Source of the DNA: an uncultured Clostridiaceae bacterium
GTDB lineage: Bacteria > Bacillota > Clostridia > Lachnospirales > Lachnospiraceae
Assembly (NCBI GenBank): GCA_902477765.1
Contig: CABSIM010000003.1
Span: 1 to 64,000, forward strand
DNA: 64,000 bases
Direction of reading: 5' to 3'
Below, one piece after another: positions 16,131 to 24,448 of the stretch (positions are counted from its first letter, which is position 1; each line of letters opens with the position of its first letter). The notes beneath the pieces are model-generated. The model was not told the origin of the DNA. It saw only the letters and a program-made list of their open reading frames with translations, and did not search any database. Made by a program: the position numbers and the translations under genes.

Positions 16131-16782
16131 AAAAATCCGGGCAGCAGCAGTTTTTATGGCGGCAGCTCTTTGCATCCCGGCAATGAAGACGGAAGCCAGA
16201 ACATACAGCGGGCCGGGAGGAAACTATAACAATCCGGCTTATGATACCGGATGGAGCGGGGGAGGTCCCGGATACGACGGGACCAATCCGGGTGCCAACA
16301 GCTCTGACTGGGAAGAGGAACAGTACAGTAAGGGGCCCGGGTCGGAAGAAGCGAAACAGATGCTGGAGACAGAAGCGGATACCTATTATATTTTCGGAGA
16401 ACCATGTACGTCCGGCACCTGGGAACAGCAGGAAAACGGCTCATGGAAACTGAAACATGCGGACGGCACCTATGTGTCCAGTCAGTGGGCCGTCCTGGAC
16501 GGAAAGACATATCTGATTGATTACGACGGAACCATGCTCACCGGATTCCGGAGAGTCAACGGGGAATGGTATTACTTTAACAGCGTGGGGGCCATGCAGA
16601 CAGGCTGGCTCCTGAAAAACGGAAAATATTATTTCCTGGATTCTGACGGAACCATGGTGTTCGGATGGATCAATACCGAGGGAAAATGGTATTATCTGGA
16701 CAACACCACAGGAGCCATGCTGACCAATACCTATACTCCTGACGGACGATATGTGAATGTGGAGGGAGTTCTGGTTCCATGA
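16117..16782 (+). CDS. Secreted wall-binding repeat protein
   Basis: A 221-residue exported protein: basic start, hydrophobic core (AAAVFMAAALCIPAM) and a likely cleavage after TEA at about residue 28. A Gly/Asn/Pro-rich spacer (about 30-75) precedes at least four glucan/choline-binding-type repeats with the W-x-x-(10-12)-G-x-(W/Y)-Y-Y-F/L pattern: GEWYYFNSVGAMQTGWLL, GKYYFLDSDGTMVFGWI and GKWYYLDNTTGAML. Such repeats bind choline, glucans or wall teichoic structures. No catalytic domain is present, so it is a pure adhesion or wall-decorating module. It overlaps both neighbours (14 and 4 nt), an unusually tight link between a surface protein and dusB. Confidence 0.88.
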   Translation: MKESKKIRAAAVFMAAALCIPAMKTEARTYSGPGGNYNNPAYDTGWSGGGPGYDGTNPGANSSDWEEEQYSKGPGSEEAKQMLETEADTYYIFGEPCTSGTWEQQENGSWKLKHADGTYVSSQWAVLDGKTYLIDYDGTMLTGFRRVNGEWYYFNSVGAMQTGWLLKNGKYYFLDSDGTMVFGWINTEGKWYYLDNTTGAMLTNTYTPDGRYVNVEGVLVP

Positions 16783-17738
16783 AACTGAAAATAGGCAATG
16801 TGGAACTGGACAACAACGTGATTCTGGCACCTATGGCAGGTGTCACGGATCTGCCGTTCCGTCTTCTCTGCAGAGAACAGGGATGCGGGCTTGTATGCAT
16901 GGAAATGGTCAGTGCCAAGGCAGTCCTTTATAAAAACAGGAATACCAGGGAACTCCTTGAAGTGAGGGAGGGAGAACGTCCGGTTTCCCTGCAGCTGTTC
17001 GGATCAGACCCTCAGATCATGGCCATGATTGCCGCCCAGCTGGAAGAAGGTCCCTATGATATTTTTGATGTGAACATGGGATGCCCGGTACCAAAGATCG
17101 TGAAAAACGGAGAAGGTTCCGCACTGATGAAAGATCCGGGTCTGGTGGAAGAGATTCTGTCTTCCATGGTGCGTGCCGTAAAAAAGCCGGTGACTGTCAA
17201 GATCCGGAAAGGATTTGATGACAGCTCGGTCAATGCCGTGGAGATCGCAAAGATTGCGGAAAGCTGCGGTGTGGCAGCTGTGGCGGTCCATGGCCGGACC
17301 AGAGAGCAGTATTATTCCGGAAAGGCGGACTGGGATATCATAAGACAGGTAAAGGAAGCCGTGAGGATTCCGGTAATCGGGAACGGAGATATTTTTTCTC
17401 CGGAAGATGCAGGCCGGATGATCGAAGAAACCGGCTGCGACGGAGTCATGGTGGCCCGGGGGGCCAAGGGAAATCCATGGATTTTCCGGCAGATCGTTTC
17501 TTTTCTGGATACAGGAGTCATTCCTCCGAAGCCGACGCGGGAGGAACTGAAATCCATGATTCTGCGCCATGGGCAGCTGATGCTGGAACTGAAGGGCGAA
17601 CTGGCGGGAATGCGGGAGATGCGGAAGCATGTGGCGTGGTATACAGCCGGCTATCCGGGATCGGCGGCTCTGAGAAACGACATCAACCAGGTGGAGACTA
17701 TGGAGGAACTGATCGGACTGATAGACAGCAGACTTTAA
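16779..17738 (+). CDS. dusB: tRNA-dihydrouridine synthase, DusB type
   Basis: FMN enzyme that reduces specific uridines in tRNA to dihydrouridine. The 319-residue TIM-barrel shows NVILAPMAGVTDLPFR, the catalytic-Cys loop DVNMGCPVPKIVKNGEGSALM, VKIRKGFDD, AVHGRTREQYYSG, and the phosphate-binding GNGDIFSPEDA and DGVMVARGAKGNPWIF. The C-terminal helical part contains MRKHVAWYTAGYPG. The start overlaps the previous stop as ATGA. A long hairpin terminator follows at 17774. Assignment to the Dus family is secure; DusB rather than another paralog is the common assignment for the Firmicutes enzyme. Confidence 0.94.
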   Translation: MKLKIGNVELDNNVILAPMAGVTDLPFRLLCREQGCGLVCMEMVSAKAVLYKNRNTRELLEVREGERPVSLQLFGSDPQIMAMIAAQLEEGPYDIFDVNMGCPVPKIVKNGEGSALMKDPGLVEEILSSMVRAVKKPVTVKIRKGFDDSSVNAVEIAKIAESCGVAAVAVHGRTREQYYSGKADWDIIRQVKEAVRIPVIGNGDIFSPEDAGRMIEETGCDGVMVARGAKGNPWIFRQIVSFLDTGVIPPKPTREELKSMILRHGQLMLELKGELAGMREMRKHVAWYTAGYPGSAALRNDINQVETMEELIGLIDSRL

Positions 17739-17773
17739 AAGGAAGACAGCCGCGGCGCATTTCGCGGAGCAGG

Positions 17774-17834
17774 AAAAACAGGCGGAAGGCTGCCCTGGAA
17801 ATAAAAATTTCCCGGGACAGGCTCCGCCTGTTTT
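17774..17834 (+). terminator. Terminator after dusB
   Basis: Stem AAACAGGCGGA (17776-17786) / TCCGCCTGTTT (17823-17833) closes a further imperfect inner stem around GGAAATAAAAATTTCC; the right arm runs into TTTTG. The rest of the 17739-17975 gap holds only this and the ilvE terminator. Confidence 0.75.
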
Positions 17835-17897
17835 GTCTGTCCGGAGCCCCCTTGAACTGGTTTTGCAGCAGAAGAAAGGAAAGATTCCGGAAATATC

Positions 17898-17936
17898 AAA
17901 AAGACCCGCCGGAAATCCTTTCGGATTCCGGTGGGT
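17898..17936 (-). terminator. Terminator after ilvE
   Basis: Reading the minus strand, a long stem closed by GACCC/GGGTC (17936-17932 with 17907-17903) and containing CCGGAA/TTCCGG is followed by TTTTT (17902-17898). Confidence 0.85.
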
Positions 17937-17975
17937 CCTGTTCGGATCTGTGTCTTGAAAGATTCCGGAAAAAGA

Positions 17976-19001
17976 TCAGCGGATTACATGGATCCAGCCT
18001 TCCGGTGCCTCAATGCGGCCCATCTGGATTCCAGTGAGGGTATCATAAAGCTTCTGGGTCACAGGGCCCATTTTCTCCATGCCGCTGGGGAAGCAGATTT
18101 CGTTTCCATGATCTACGATTTTTCCTACAGGGGAAACAACAGCAGCAGTACCGCACAGGCCGCACTCTGCAAAATCCTTGACCTCTGCAAACGGGATTTC
18201 TCTTTCTTCAGCCTTCAGTCCAAGGTAATGTTCTGCCACATAGAGAATGGAGCGGCGGGTAATGGACGGAAGAATGCTGGAGGACTTGGGGGTTACCACT
18301 GTATTGTCCTTGGTTACGAAAATAAAGTTTGCGCCGCCGGTTTCTTCCACATAGGTTCTGGTGGCTGCATCCAGATACATGTTTTCATCATAACCCTGAT
18401 TATGGGCATCCACAATGGCATACAGACTCATAGCATAGTTAAGTCCCGCTTTTACATGGCCGGTTCCGTGGGGAGCTGCCCGGTCGTAATCGCAGACGCG
18501 GATGGTAATGGGTTTTGCGCCGCCCTTGAAATATGGTCCTACCGGGGTGGTGAACACACGGAACTGATACTCAGAAGCAGGTTTTACACCGATGACCGGG
18601 TTGGAGCCGAACATATAGGGACGGATGTAAAGAGTTGCTCCGGAACCGTAAGGCGGTACGAAGTCTGCATTGGCTTCCACGGTCTTTGTAACAGCTTCCA
18701 CAAAACGGTCCCTGGGGAATACAGGCATTTCCAGTCTTCTGGCGGAATTTTCCATACGTTCCGCATTCAGGTCCGGACGGAAAGTCACAATATGTCCGTC
18801 TTCTGTGGTGTAGGCTTTCAGACCTTCAAAACAGGTCTGCGCATACTGCAGCACACCGGCGCATTCATTCAGAACCACGGTTTCATCTGAAGTAAGGCGG
18901 CCTTCATCCCAGGCGCCGTTTTTGTAATCCGAAACATACCGGTAATCGGTCTTTATGTAGCCGAAGCCCAGGTTTGCCCAGTCAATATTCTGTTTTCCCA
19001 T
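17976..19001 (-). CDS. ilvE: Branched-chain amino acid aminotransferase
   Basis: PLP enzyme of fold type IV that interconverts Leu, Ile, Val and their 2-oxo acids. The 341-residue product starts MGKQNIDWANLGFGYIKTDYRY. It shows QTCFEGLKAY, RPDLNAERM, RPYMFGSNP, the PLP-lysine region TGHVKAGLNYAMSL, and EETGGANFIFV. The ATG at 19001 has GGAGG 8 nt upstream and fits the family start. The frame is open further upstream to 19145, but that stretch contains the promoter and is untranslated in my model. The gene is divergent from an Old Yellow Enzyme gene, with a perfect 11-bp-armed inverted repeat between their promoters. The oxidoreductase operon at 27-30 kb could use the 2-oxo acids it makes. Confidence 0.93.
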   Translation of the reverse strand: MGKQNIDWANLGFGYIKTDYRYVSDYKNGAWDEGRLTSDETVVLNECAGVLQYAQTCFEGLKAYTTEDGHIVTFRPDLNAERMENSARRLEMPVFPRDRFVEAVTKTVEANADFVPPYGSGATLYIRPYMFGSNPVIGVKPASEYQFRVFTTPVGPYFKGGAKPITIRVCDYDRAAPHGTGHVKAGLNYAMSLYAIVDAHNQGYDENMYLDAATRTYVEETGGANFIFVTKDNTVVTPKSSSILPSITRRSILYVAEHYLGLKAEEREIPFAEVKDFAECGLCGTAAVVSPVGKIVDHGNEICFPSGMEKMGPVTQKLYDTLTGIQMGRIEAPEGWIHVIR

Positions 19002-19116
19002 AGGGGATTCCTCCATTCTGCCGGTGATGCCGGCTCTGTATTGCTTCCGCCGGAAACCGGCGGCAGTGTAAACATCGTATCCGGCAGATCCGCAGACCGG
19101 ACGGCCGGTTACGTAC

Positions 19117-19145
19117 ATTATAAAGACTTCCCTTTCATCATGCAA
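19117..19145 (-). promoter_or_regulatory. ilvE promoter
   Basis: Minus strand: TTGCAT (19145-19140), 17-nt spacer, TATAAT (19122-19117). It leaves a leader of about 110 nt that holds a CCGCCGG/CCGGCGG hairpin at 19047-19063. No T-box or riboswitch was recognised in it. Confidence 0.8.
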
Positions 19146-19146
19146 G

Positions 19147-19173
19147 TTTTTTCAGATAAAAAATCTGAAAAAA
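19147..19173. promoter_or_regulatory. Perfect inverted repeat between divergent promoters
   Basis: Arms TTTTTTCAGAT (19147-19157) and ATCTGAAAAAA (19163-19173) around five A. It sits directly beside the ilvE -35 (19140-19145) and 2 nt before the -35 of the divergent gene (19176), so it is placed as a shared operator. It ends no gene, so it is not read as a terminator. The binding protein is unknown. Confidence 0.6.
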
Positions 19174-19175
19174 TC

Positions 19176-19209
19176 TTGGTTTTGACCGTAAAAAATGATA
19201 CAATATAAA
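19176..19209 (+). promoter_or_regulatory. Promoter of the Old Yellow Enzyme gene
   Basis: Two overlapping candidates: TTGGTT (19176-19181), 17 nt, TACAAT (19199-19204); or TTGACC (19182-19187), 16 nt, TATAAA (19204-19209). Either starts transcription at about 19212-19217. Confidence 0.65.
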
Positions 19210-19253
19210 CTTAGGTTATGAACGACATTCCCCAAAAGAAAGGAAGGATGGAA

Positions 19254-20321
19254 ATGGAGAGATTATTTGCTCCCTGGAAGCTGAAAGGACTGGAACTGAA
19301 AAACCGGATCTGTGTTCCGGCAATGGTGTGTTTTACCTGGAGTGATGAAACGGGACAGGTTTCCGACCGTCATGTGGATCATTACCGCGCCATTGCCCAA
19401 GGCGGTGCAGGACTGATCATACAGGAAGCAACCTGCGTGGATCCGGACGGAAGACTTTCCATGGATCAGCTGGGGATCTGGGATGACAGCCAGATTCCGG
19501 GACTCAGGAGGATCACCGAGGCGGTTCATGAAGCAGGAGTGCCGATCTTTCTTCAGATCCATCATGCGGGAGTCATCGGAGCTGTGGAAAACAGGGTCTG
19601 TCCCAGTGACTATACCTGTATGCACAAAGGCATTGAAAAGCATGGAAGAGAGCTGACCGGAGAAGAAATTGAAACGATCATAGAGGAATTTATCCGGGGT
19701 GCCGAGCGGGCATACAGGGCAGGGTATGACGGAGTGGAACTTCACGGATGCCACAGCTATCTGCTCAGTCAGTTTATGAACCGGAGAGTGAACCGGCGGA
19801 CGGACGCCTGGAATGCGGAAGACATGCGGATTGTGGAGCGGATCCTGGAAGGAATCCGGCGTGTGACACCGGAAAGCTTTGTGACGGGAATCCGCCTCGG
19901 AGCGTTTGAACCGGAGCTTTCCGACGGAATTGCCCATGCAAAATGGCTGGAAGACCACGGCATAGATTTCATTGATGTATCGTATGGATTTGATGCGGAG
20001 GCAGAGAGAGAAAAACCGGAGGGATATCCTTTTGCCGAGGCCATTTACGGAGCAAAACGGATCCGGGAACAGGTATCCGTTCCCGTTTTTGCCGTATACG
20101 GAATCAAATCCGGGGAAATGGCAGAGGCGGTTCTGGAGGATACGGGAGCGGCCATGGCGGACATCGGCCGCGGTGTTCTTGTGAACTACCGGTGGGCGGA
20201 CGATGTAAAGAACGGCCGGGATCCGGGAAAATGTCTGGAATGCAGAACCTGTATGTGGCGGGTGGATCCCTCAAAGTGTGCCGGACGGATTCTGCTGGAG
20301 AGAGCACGGAGCCGGCAGTAA
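19254..20321 (+). CDS. NADH:flavin oxidoreductase, Old Yellow Enzyme family
   Basis: FMN-binding TIM-barrel that reduces activated double bonds with NAD(P)H. The 355-residue product starts MERLFAPWKLKGLELKNRICVPAM. It has LQIHHAG (substrate-binding His pair), YDGVELHGCHSYLLSQF, NRRTDAWN, FVTGIRLGAFEP and the phosphate-binding GRGVLVNYRWADDV. After the barrel a Cys-rich tail appears: CLECRTCMWRVDPSKCAG. This resembles the cluster-binding link of 2,4-dienoyl-CoA-reductase-type members, but the long C-terminal NADH domain is missing. The ATG at 19254 has AAAGGAAGG at the right distance; the in-frame ATG at 19218 would lie almost at the transcription start. It pairs with the iron-sulfur gene that follows. 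Substrate unknown. Confidence 0.88.
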   Translation: MERLFAPWKLKGLELKNRICVPAMVCFTWSDETGQVSDRHVDHYRAIAQGGAGLIIQEATCVDPDGRLSMDQLGIWDDSQIPGLRRITEAVHEAGVPIFLQIHHAGVIGAVENRVCPSDYTCMHKGIEKHGRELTGEEIETIIEEFIRGAERAYRAGYDGVELHGCHSYLLSQFMNRRVNRRTDAWNAEDMRIVERILEGIRRVTPESFVTGIRLGAFEPELSDGIAHAKWLEDHGIDFIDVSYGFDAEAEREKPEGYPFAEAIYGAKRIREQVSVPVFAVYGIKSGEMAEAVLEDTGAAMADIGRGVLVNYRWADDVKNGRDPGKCLECRTCMWRVDPSKCAGRILLERARSRQ

Positions 20322-20399
20322 AAAGGCATACAGAAATCGGACAGAATAAAAGACACAAAAAACCAAACGAATGTGCAAAGACAGAAAAGGAAGGATCAT

Positions 20400-21740
20400 A
20401 TGGGACATATTACCACCAAGGATGCATATAAGAGCCTGGAGGAAAGGATCAACTGGTTCACCCAGGGAGCTCCCGCCTCAGAGACTTTTTACAAAATTCT
20501 GCAGGTGCTTTTCACGGAGCAGGAGGCCAGAGTCATGTCGCTTCTGCCGGTGCGGCCGTTTACCATAAAACGGGCAGCCAGGATCTGGAACACTTCTGAG
20601 GCCAAAGCGGAAAAAGTGCTGGACCATCTCTGCGAAAAAGCTCTTCTTGTGGATTCGGAACACAACGGGGTCAGGAAATTCGTGATTCCGCCGCCCATGG
20701 CAGGATTCATTGAATTCGCCCTGATGCGGACCCGGGGAGACATTGATCAGAAGTATCTGGGAGAGCTGTACTATCAGTACATGAACGTGGAGGAGGACTT
20801 TGTCAAGGACCTGTTTTATGCCACGGAGACAAAACTGGGAAGAGTCTATGTCCAGGAGCCGGTGCTGACCAACGAACACATGAATCATATTCTGGATTAT
20901 GAAAGAGCCAGCCATATTGTGGAAGAGGCGGAGTATATCGGACTGGGACTCTGCTACTGCCGCCACAAGGCCTATCATGCAGGGCATCCCTGCGAGATCA
21001 ATGCCCCCTGGGATGTGTGCCTGACCTTCGGAAACGTGGCCAGATCCCTGGCAGAGCATGGAGGTCACGCAAAGCTGATCTCCAAGGAAGAAGCCATGGA
21101 TGCACTGGAAAGATCCTACGAGGCCAATCTGGTTCAGATCGGAGAAAATGTCAGGGAAAATCCGGCATTTATCTGCAACTGCTGCGGCTGCTGCTGCGAG
21201 GCACTTCAGGCAGCCAGGAGATTTGCTCCCATGCAGCCGGTGGCCACCACCAACTATATTCCGAACATCGGAAAAAACAGCTGCATCGGGTGCGGAAAGT
21301 GTGCCCGGGTCTGTCCGGTGCTGGCCATTACCATGGAAGAGGACGAAATCACCCATAAAAAACATCCCGTTCTCAATAAGGAAATCTGTCTGGGGTGTGG
21401 TGTCTGTGCCAGAAACTGTCCGGAAAAGACCATTGTTCTGGAGCGGAGACCCATTCAGATCATCACGCCGGTCAACAGCACCCACCGGTTCATCCTTCAG
21501 GCCATTGAAAAGGGAACGCTGCAGAATCTGGTATTTGACAACGAGGCGTTTGCCAGCCACCGGGCCATGGCGGCTCTGTTTGCTGTGATTCTGGATCTTC
21601 CCCCTGTGAAGCAGGCTCTGGCAAGCAGGCAGTTCAAGTCCATATATCTGGATAAGCTCCTTTCCAGCCAGATTAACAGAGGACGCAGAAAAGCCGCAGA
21701 GGAAAAAGGAAAATGCGGACAGCAAAACAACAGATCATAA
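20400..21740 (+). CDS. Multi-cluster 4Fe-4S protein with N-terminal helical domain
   Basis: A 446-residue cytoplasmic iron-sulfur protein. Residues 1-110 look like a winged-helix-type domain (EARVMSLLPVRPFTIKRAARIWNTS). Around 184-205 is GLCYCRHKAYHAGHPC; around 258-266 is a dense CNCCGCCC. Then two ferredoxin-type [4Fe-4S] motifs, CIGCGKCARVCP (about 295-306) and CLGCGVCARNCP (about 331-342). The remaining 100 residues are helical and basic at the end. It lies 78 nt after the Old Yellow Enzyme gene, without a promoter or terminator that I can see, so the pair may form an electron-transfer unit. The ATG at 20400 follows AAAAGGAAGG. The specific reaction is unknown. Confidence 0.82.
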   Translation: MGHITTKDAYKSLEERINWFTQGAPASETFYKILQVLFTEQEARVMSLLPVRPFTIKRAARIWNTSEAKAEKVLDHLCEKALLVDSEHNGVRKFVIPPPMAGFIEFALMRTRGDIDQKYLGELYYQYMNVEEDFVKDLFYATETKLGRVYVQEPVLTNEHMNHILDYERASHIVEEAEYIGLGLCYCRHKAYHAGHPCEINAPWDVCLTFGNVARSLAEHGGHAKLISKEEAMDALERSYEANLVQIGENVRENPAFICNCCGCCCEALQAARRFAPMQPVATTNYIPNIGKNSCIGCGKCARVCPVLAITMEEDEITHKKHPVLNKEICLGCGVCARNCPEKTIVLERRPIQIITPVNSTHRFILQAIEKGTLQNLVFDNEAFASHRAMAALFAVILDLPPVKQALASRQFKSIYLDKLLSSQINRGRRKAAEEKGKCGQQNNRS

Positions 21741-21764
21741 GCTGAAAGAATGAAGGGAAATCAG

Positions 21765-22577
21765 ATGAAACAAAAGACAGCGGGAAAAAGAATCCGGCTT
21801 CTGGCCGGGCTTGCGCTTCTGACAGCATCTGTGTCTGTACCGGCAGGCCAGGTTCTGGCGGCGTCCGGAGAGATTCCGGTGGGGCCGGGATGGCCGCAGA
21901 CGGAGACTGTTTCGGAAACCGATACGGGGAAGAAAACAGCAGACGGAGGACAGACAGCCGGAGGGACGGATGACATTTCCGGACAGCTGCCGTTTTCAGA
22001 CGGAATTCCGGAATGGCTGACAGAAGATGTAAACGATGTGATCGTGGTGGATGTCCGGAATCCGGAATCCAGCCAGGCATCGGTCACTTATTATGAAAAA
22101 AAGGAAAACTGGGAAACCGTATTTTCCGTACCCGGCCTGGTGGGAAAGGCCGGGATTGCAGACCCGTCCGAAAAAAAGGAAGGAGATAAGAAAACTCCTG
22201 CGGGTATCTATGGATTTTCCATGGCATTCGGAATTCTGGAGGATCCGGGAAGCCGGATGGGATATCATCTGGTAAAGACCGGGGATGTCTGGGTGGATGA
22301 TGCCGGAAGTGTTTATTACAACCGGCTGGCAAACGGCCGGGAAGTGGAAGAGGACTGGTCTTCGGCAGAAAATCTTGCAGCCATGGCACCATGGTATGAT
22401 TATGCCCTTGCGCTTGATTACAATGAAGAACAGATACCGGGAAAAGGATCTGCCATCTTCCTTCACTGCATGAAAGAGGGAGACACCTATACCTCAGGAT
22501 GCATCTCCATTCCGGAGGAATCCATGGCACTCGTTCTCAGAAATGTGGATGAAAATGCCAGGATTGTGATCCGATGA
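21765..22577 (+). CDS. Secreted L,D-transpeptidase (YkuD)
   Basis: A 270-residue exported YkuD-fold protein. A signal peptide (KRIRLLAGLALLTASVSVPAGQVLAAS) is followed by a Thr/Gly/Asp-rich linker to about residue 80. The catalytic domain starts with DVIVVDVRNPESSQ, contains DKKTPAGIYGFSMAFG, and ends with AIFLHCMKEG (His234) and TSGCISIPEESM (Cys246). The HxxxxxxxxxSGC arrangement fits L,D-transpeptidases of the ErfK/YbiS/YkuD/YnhG group, here closest to the short DpaA-like class that can also cut. The ATG at 21765 follows AAGGGAAA; the one at 21750 lacks a ribosome site. It follows the iron-sulfur gene with 24 nt between. Confidence 0.87.
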   Translation: MKQKTAGKRIRLLAGLALLTASVSVPAGQVLAASGEIPVGPGWPQTETVSETDTGKKTADGGQTAGGTDDISGQLPFSDGIPEWLTEDVNDVIVVDVRNPESSQASVTYYEKKENWETVFSVPGLVGKAGIADPSEKKEGDKKTPAGIYGFSMAFGILEDPGSRMGYHLVKTGDVWVDDAGSVYYNRLANGREVEEDWSSAENLAAMAPWYDYALALDYNEEQIPGKGSAIFLHCMKEGDTYTSGCISIPEESMALVLRNVDENARIVIR

Positions 22578-22646
22578 CGGATACCGCCTGCTGCAGGCAG
22601 GAGTGTCTGCAGAACACAGAAGAAAGGTACGGCAGGGAGGAGTAAG

Positions 22647-23150
22647 ATGAACGAAACAGGCAGCATCCTGTTCCATCCGGTCAGGATGCGCATCGTCAGG
22701 ACTCTGGCAGGGCTGGGAAGTGCCACCGCGGCAGCACTTTCAGAAAAAATGCCGGACATTCCCCGGACTACACTGTACCGCCACATCCGTCTCCTTTATG
22801 AAGAAGGATATCTGGATGTGGTCAGGGAGGAACAGAAAAGAGGAACTCTCGAACGGGAATACGCGGTGGCAGACGGCAGGAGTGCCGGAAACCGGCAGCG
22901 GCAGGACACGGCGGCTTTTCTTCTGCGGCTTCTGGGAGACTTTGAACGATATTACGGAGATAACGGGGCGGATCCGGAGGAAGATATGCTGTTTGCCTCC
23001 TTCAACAGGCTGAGCCTGACGGATGAGGAATTTGAAGGGTTTCTGCGGGAGATCTTCCAGGTGGTGGAAAAGTATCTTTCCCTTCCGGGCGGTGAAAAAA
23101 AGCACCCCAGGAACATATCCCTGATCTCGTCGCCGCCGTCCGGAGAATGA
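22647..23150 (+). CDS. HTH transcriptional regulator (ArsR-like)
   Basis: A 167-residue regulator with an N-terminal winged-helix domain: HPVRMRIVRTLAGLGSATAAALSEKMPDIPRTTLYRHIRLLYEEGYLDVV. The recognition helix is in PRTTLYRHIRLL, and the wing region is EEQKRGTLEREYAV. The C-terminal half is helical and acidic and may bind a ligand or dimerise. This arrangement matches the HTH_20/ArsR-like group often found beside transporters. It is followed after 22 nt by an MFS gene, its likely target. Ligand unknown. Confidence 0.82.
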   Translation: MNETGSILFHPVRMRIVRTLAGLGSATAAALSEKMPDIPRTTLYRHIRLLYEEGYLDVVREEQKRGTLEREYAVADGRSAGNRQRQDTAAFLLRLLGDFERYYGDNGADPEEDMLFASFNRLSLTDEEFEGFLREIFQVVEKYLSLPGGEKKHPRNISLISSPPSGE

Positions 23151-23172
23151 AAAAGAAAGAGAGAACGGAATC

Positions 23173-24420
23173 ATGTCTTTGAATAAGAAACATAAAATCC
23201 ATTACGCCTGGCTGATCCTGGCCGGATGCTGTGCCCTTCAGGGAGGAAGCCTGGGACTTCTGCATAACTGTGCAGGTATTTTTTATTCACCGGTCTGCCA
23301 GGACCTGGGATTTGAAATGGGACAGTTTTCACTGTACAGAATGCTGTATTCGGTCAGCGCAGCCCTGACACTGCCTCTGGTGGCCAGATGCCTGAGAAAA
23401 TTTCCCGTACAGGCGGTGATCAGCCTGGCGGCTGTGGTTATGGGACTCTGCAGTGTGATCATGGGAAGATCGGGAGAACTCTGGCAGTGGTACGTGACAG
23501 GAACCATTCAGGGAATCGCTTCGTCGTTTCTCTGCTTTCTGCCGGCTCCCATCATTCTCTCCAACTGGTTCCGGAAGCAGTGCGGAACTGCTGTGGGGAT
23601 TTCAGCAGCATTTTCAGGCCTGGTAGGCATGATGGGAAGCAGCAGTCTGGGGGCTCTGATTCCGGCCATGGGCTGGAGAGCAGGCTATACGGCAGTGGGA
23701 ATTGCAGCCATTGTTCTGATTCTTCCGTTTTCCCTGTTTGTACTCCGGTACAGGCCGGAAGACATGGGACTTCTGCCTTACGGAGCAGAAGAGGATGCGG
23801 AAACAGCAGCAAAAGAAGAAACAGCCGGAAAACAGGAGACCGGCCTCAGGGATTTCCTGAAACAGCCGGTCTTTTATGTGGCACTGGCAGCCTACGCCAT
23901 GTCCACGGCCAGCGGCTATCTCAATACATTCCTGACGCCTTGCGGTCTTGCGGCAGGGCTTCCCATGGCACTGGCGGCCATGATGACGTCCCTGTCACTT
24001 CTGGGAAACATGGGAAGCAAGCTCCTTCTTGGAAAGGCCAGCGACAGTCTGGGCACCATTCCCACGTTTCTGCTGTCCATGGCAGTTTCCTGCGCAGGAC
24101 ATCTTCTCCTTCTGACCGGCATGACTCAGGCGGTGATGGCCGGTGCACTGGTATACGGAATTACCCTTCCGGTGTCTTCGGTGATGCTGCCTTTGTTCTG
24201 CCGTCATTACTGGAAGGGAGACACATACGGCAGCGCATTTTCCTACATATCCATGGCGGGCATGCTTCTGGCGTCTCCGTTCAATACATGGTTCGGAAGA
24301 TTCTATGACATGACAGGCACGTATACGGTGACGATTCTGGTGAGTCTGGGACTCATGGCGGCCGCATTCATCATGGTGGCCCTGTCCTCGGGTATGGAGA
24401 TCAGGCGGAGCCGGAACTAG
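23173..24420 (+). CDS. MFS transporter, OFA-like
   Basis: A 415-residue, 12-helix major facilitator. The first helix begins HYAWLILAGCCALQGGSLGLLHNCAGIF; the loop VARCLRKFPVQ sits at the 2-3 position where MFS carriers have the GxLaDrxGrr motif. The proline-containing SSFLCFLPAPIILSNWFRKQCGTAVGISAA and VLRYRPEDMGLLPYG segments are typical of the oxalate/formate antiporter group (OFA), which often carry monocarboxylates. The central loop (about 200-225) is Glu-rich. It lies directly after a regulator gene. Substrate unknown; transport direction cannot be told. Confidence 0.85.
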   Translation: MSLNKKHKIHYAWLILAGCCALQGGSLGLLHNCAGIFYSPVCQDLGFEMGQFSLYRMLYSVSAALTLPLVARCLRKFPVQAVISLAAVVMGLCSVIMGRSGELWQWYVTGTIQGIASSFLCFLPAPIILSNWFRKQCGTAVGISAAFSGLVGMMGSSSLGALIPAMGWRAGYTAVGIAAIVLILPFSLFVLRYRPEDMGLLPYGAEEDAETAAKEETAGKQETGLRDFLKQPVFYVALAAYAMSTASGYLNTFLTPCGLAAGLPMALAAMMTSLSLLGNMGSKLLLGKASDSLGTIPTFLLSMAVSCAGHLLLLTGMTQAVMAGALVYGITLPVSSVMLPLFCRHYWKGDTYGSAFSYISMAGMLLASPFNTWFGRFYDMTGTYTVTILVSLGLMAAAFIMVALSSGMEIRRSRN

Positions 24421-24448
24421 GAAGGGATGTGCGGCAACCGTAAGGGAT

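Noticed and set aside
19002..19110. T-box or branched-chain leader upstream of ilvE
   Set aside because: No T-box sequence, no specifier loop, no terminator/antiterminator pair seen.
19002..19145. In-frame N-terminal extension of ilvE
   Set aside because: The stretch holds the ilvE promoter itself and a GC hairpin; the ATG at 19001 has the ribosome site and fits the family start.
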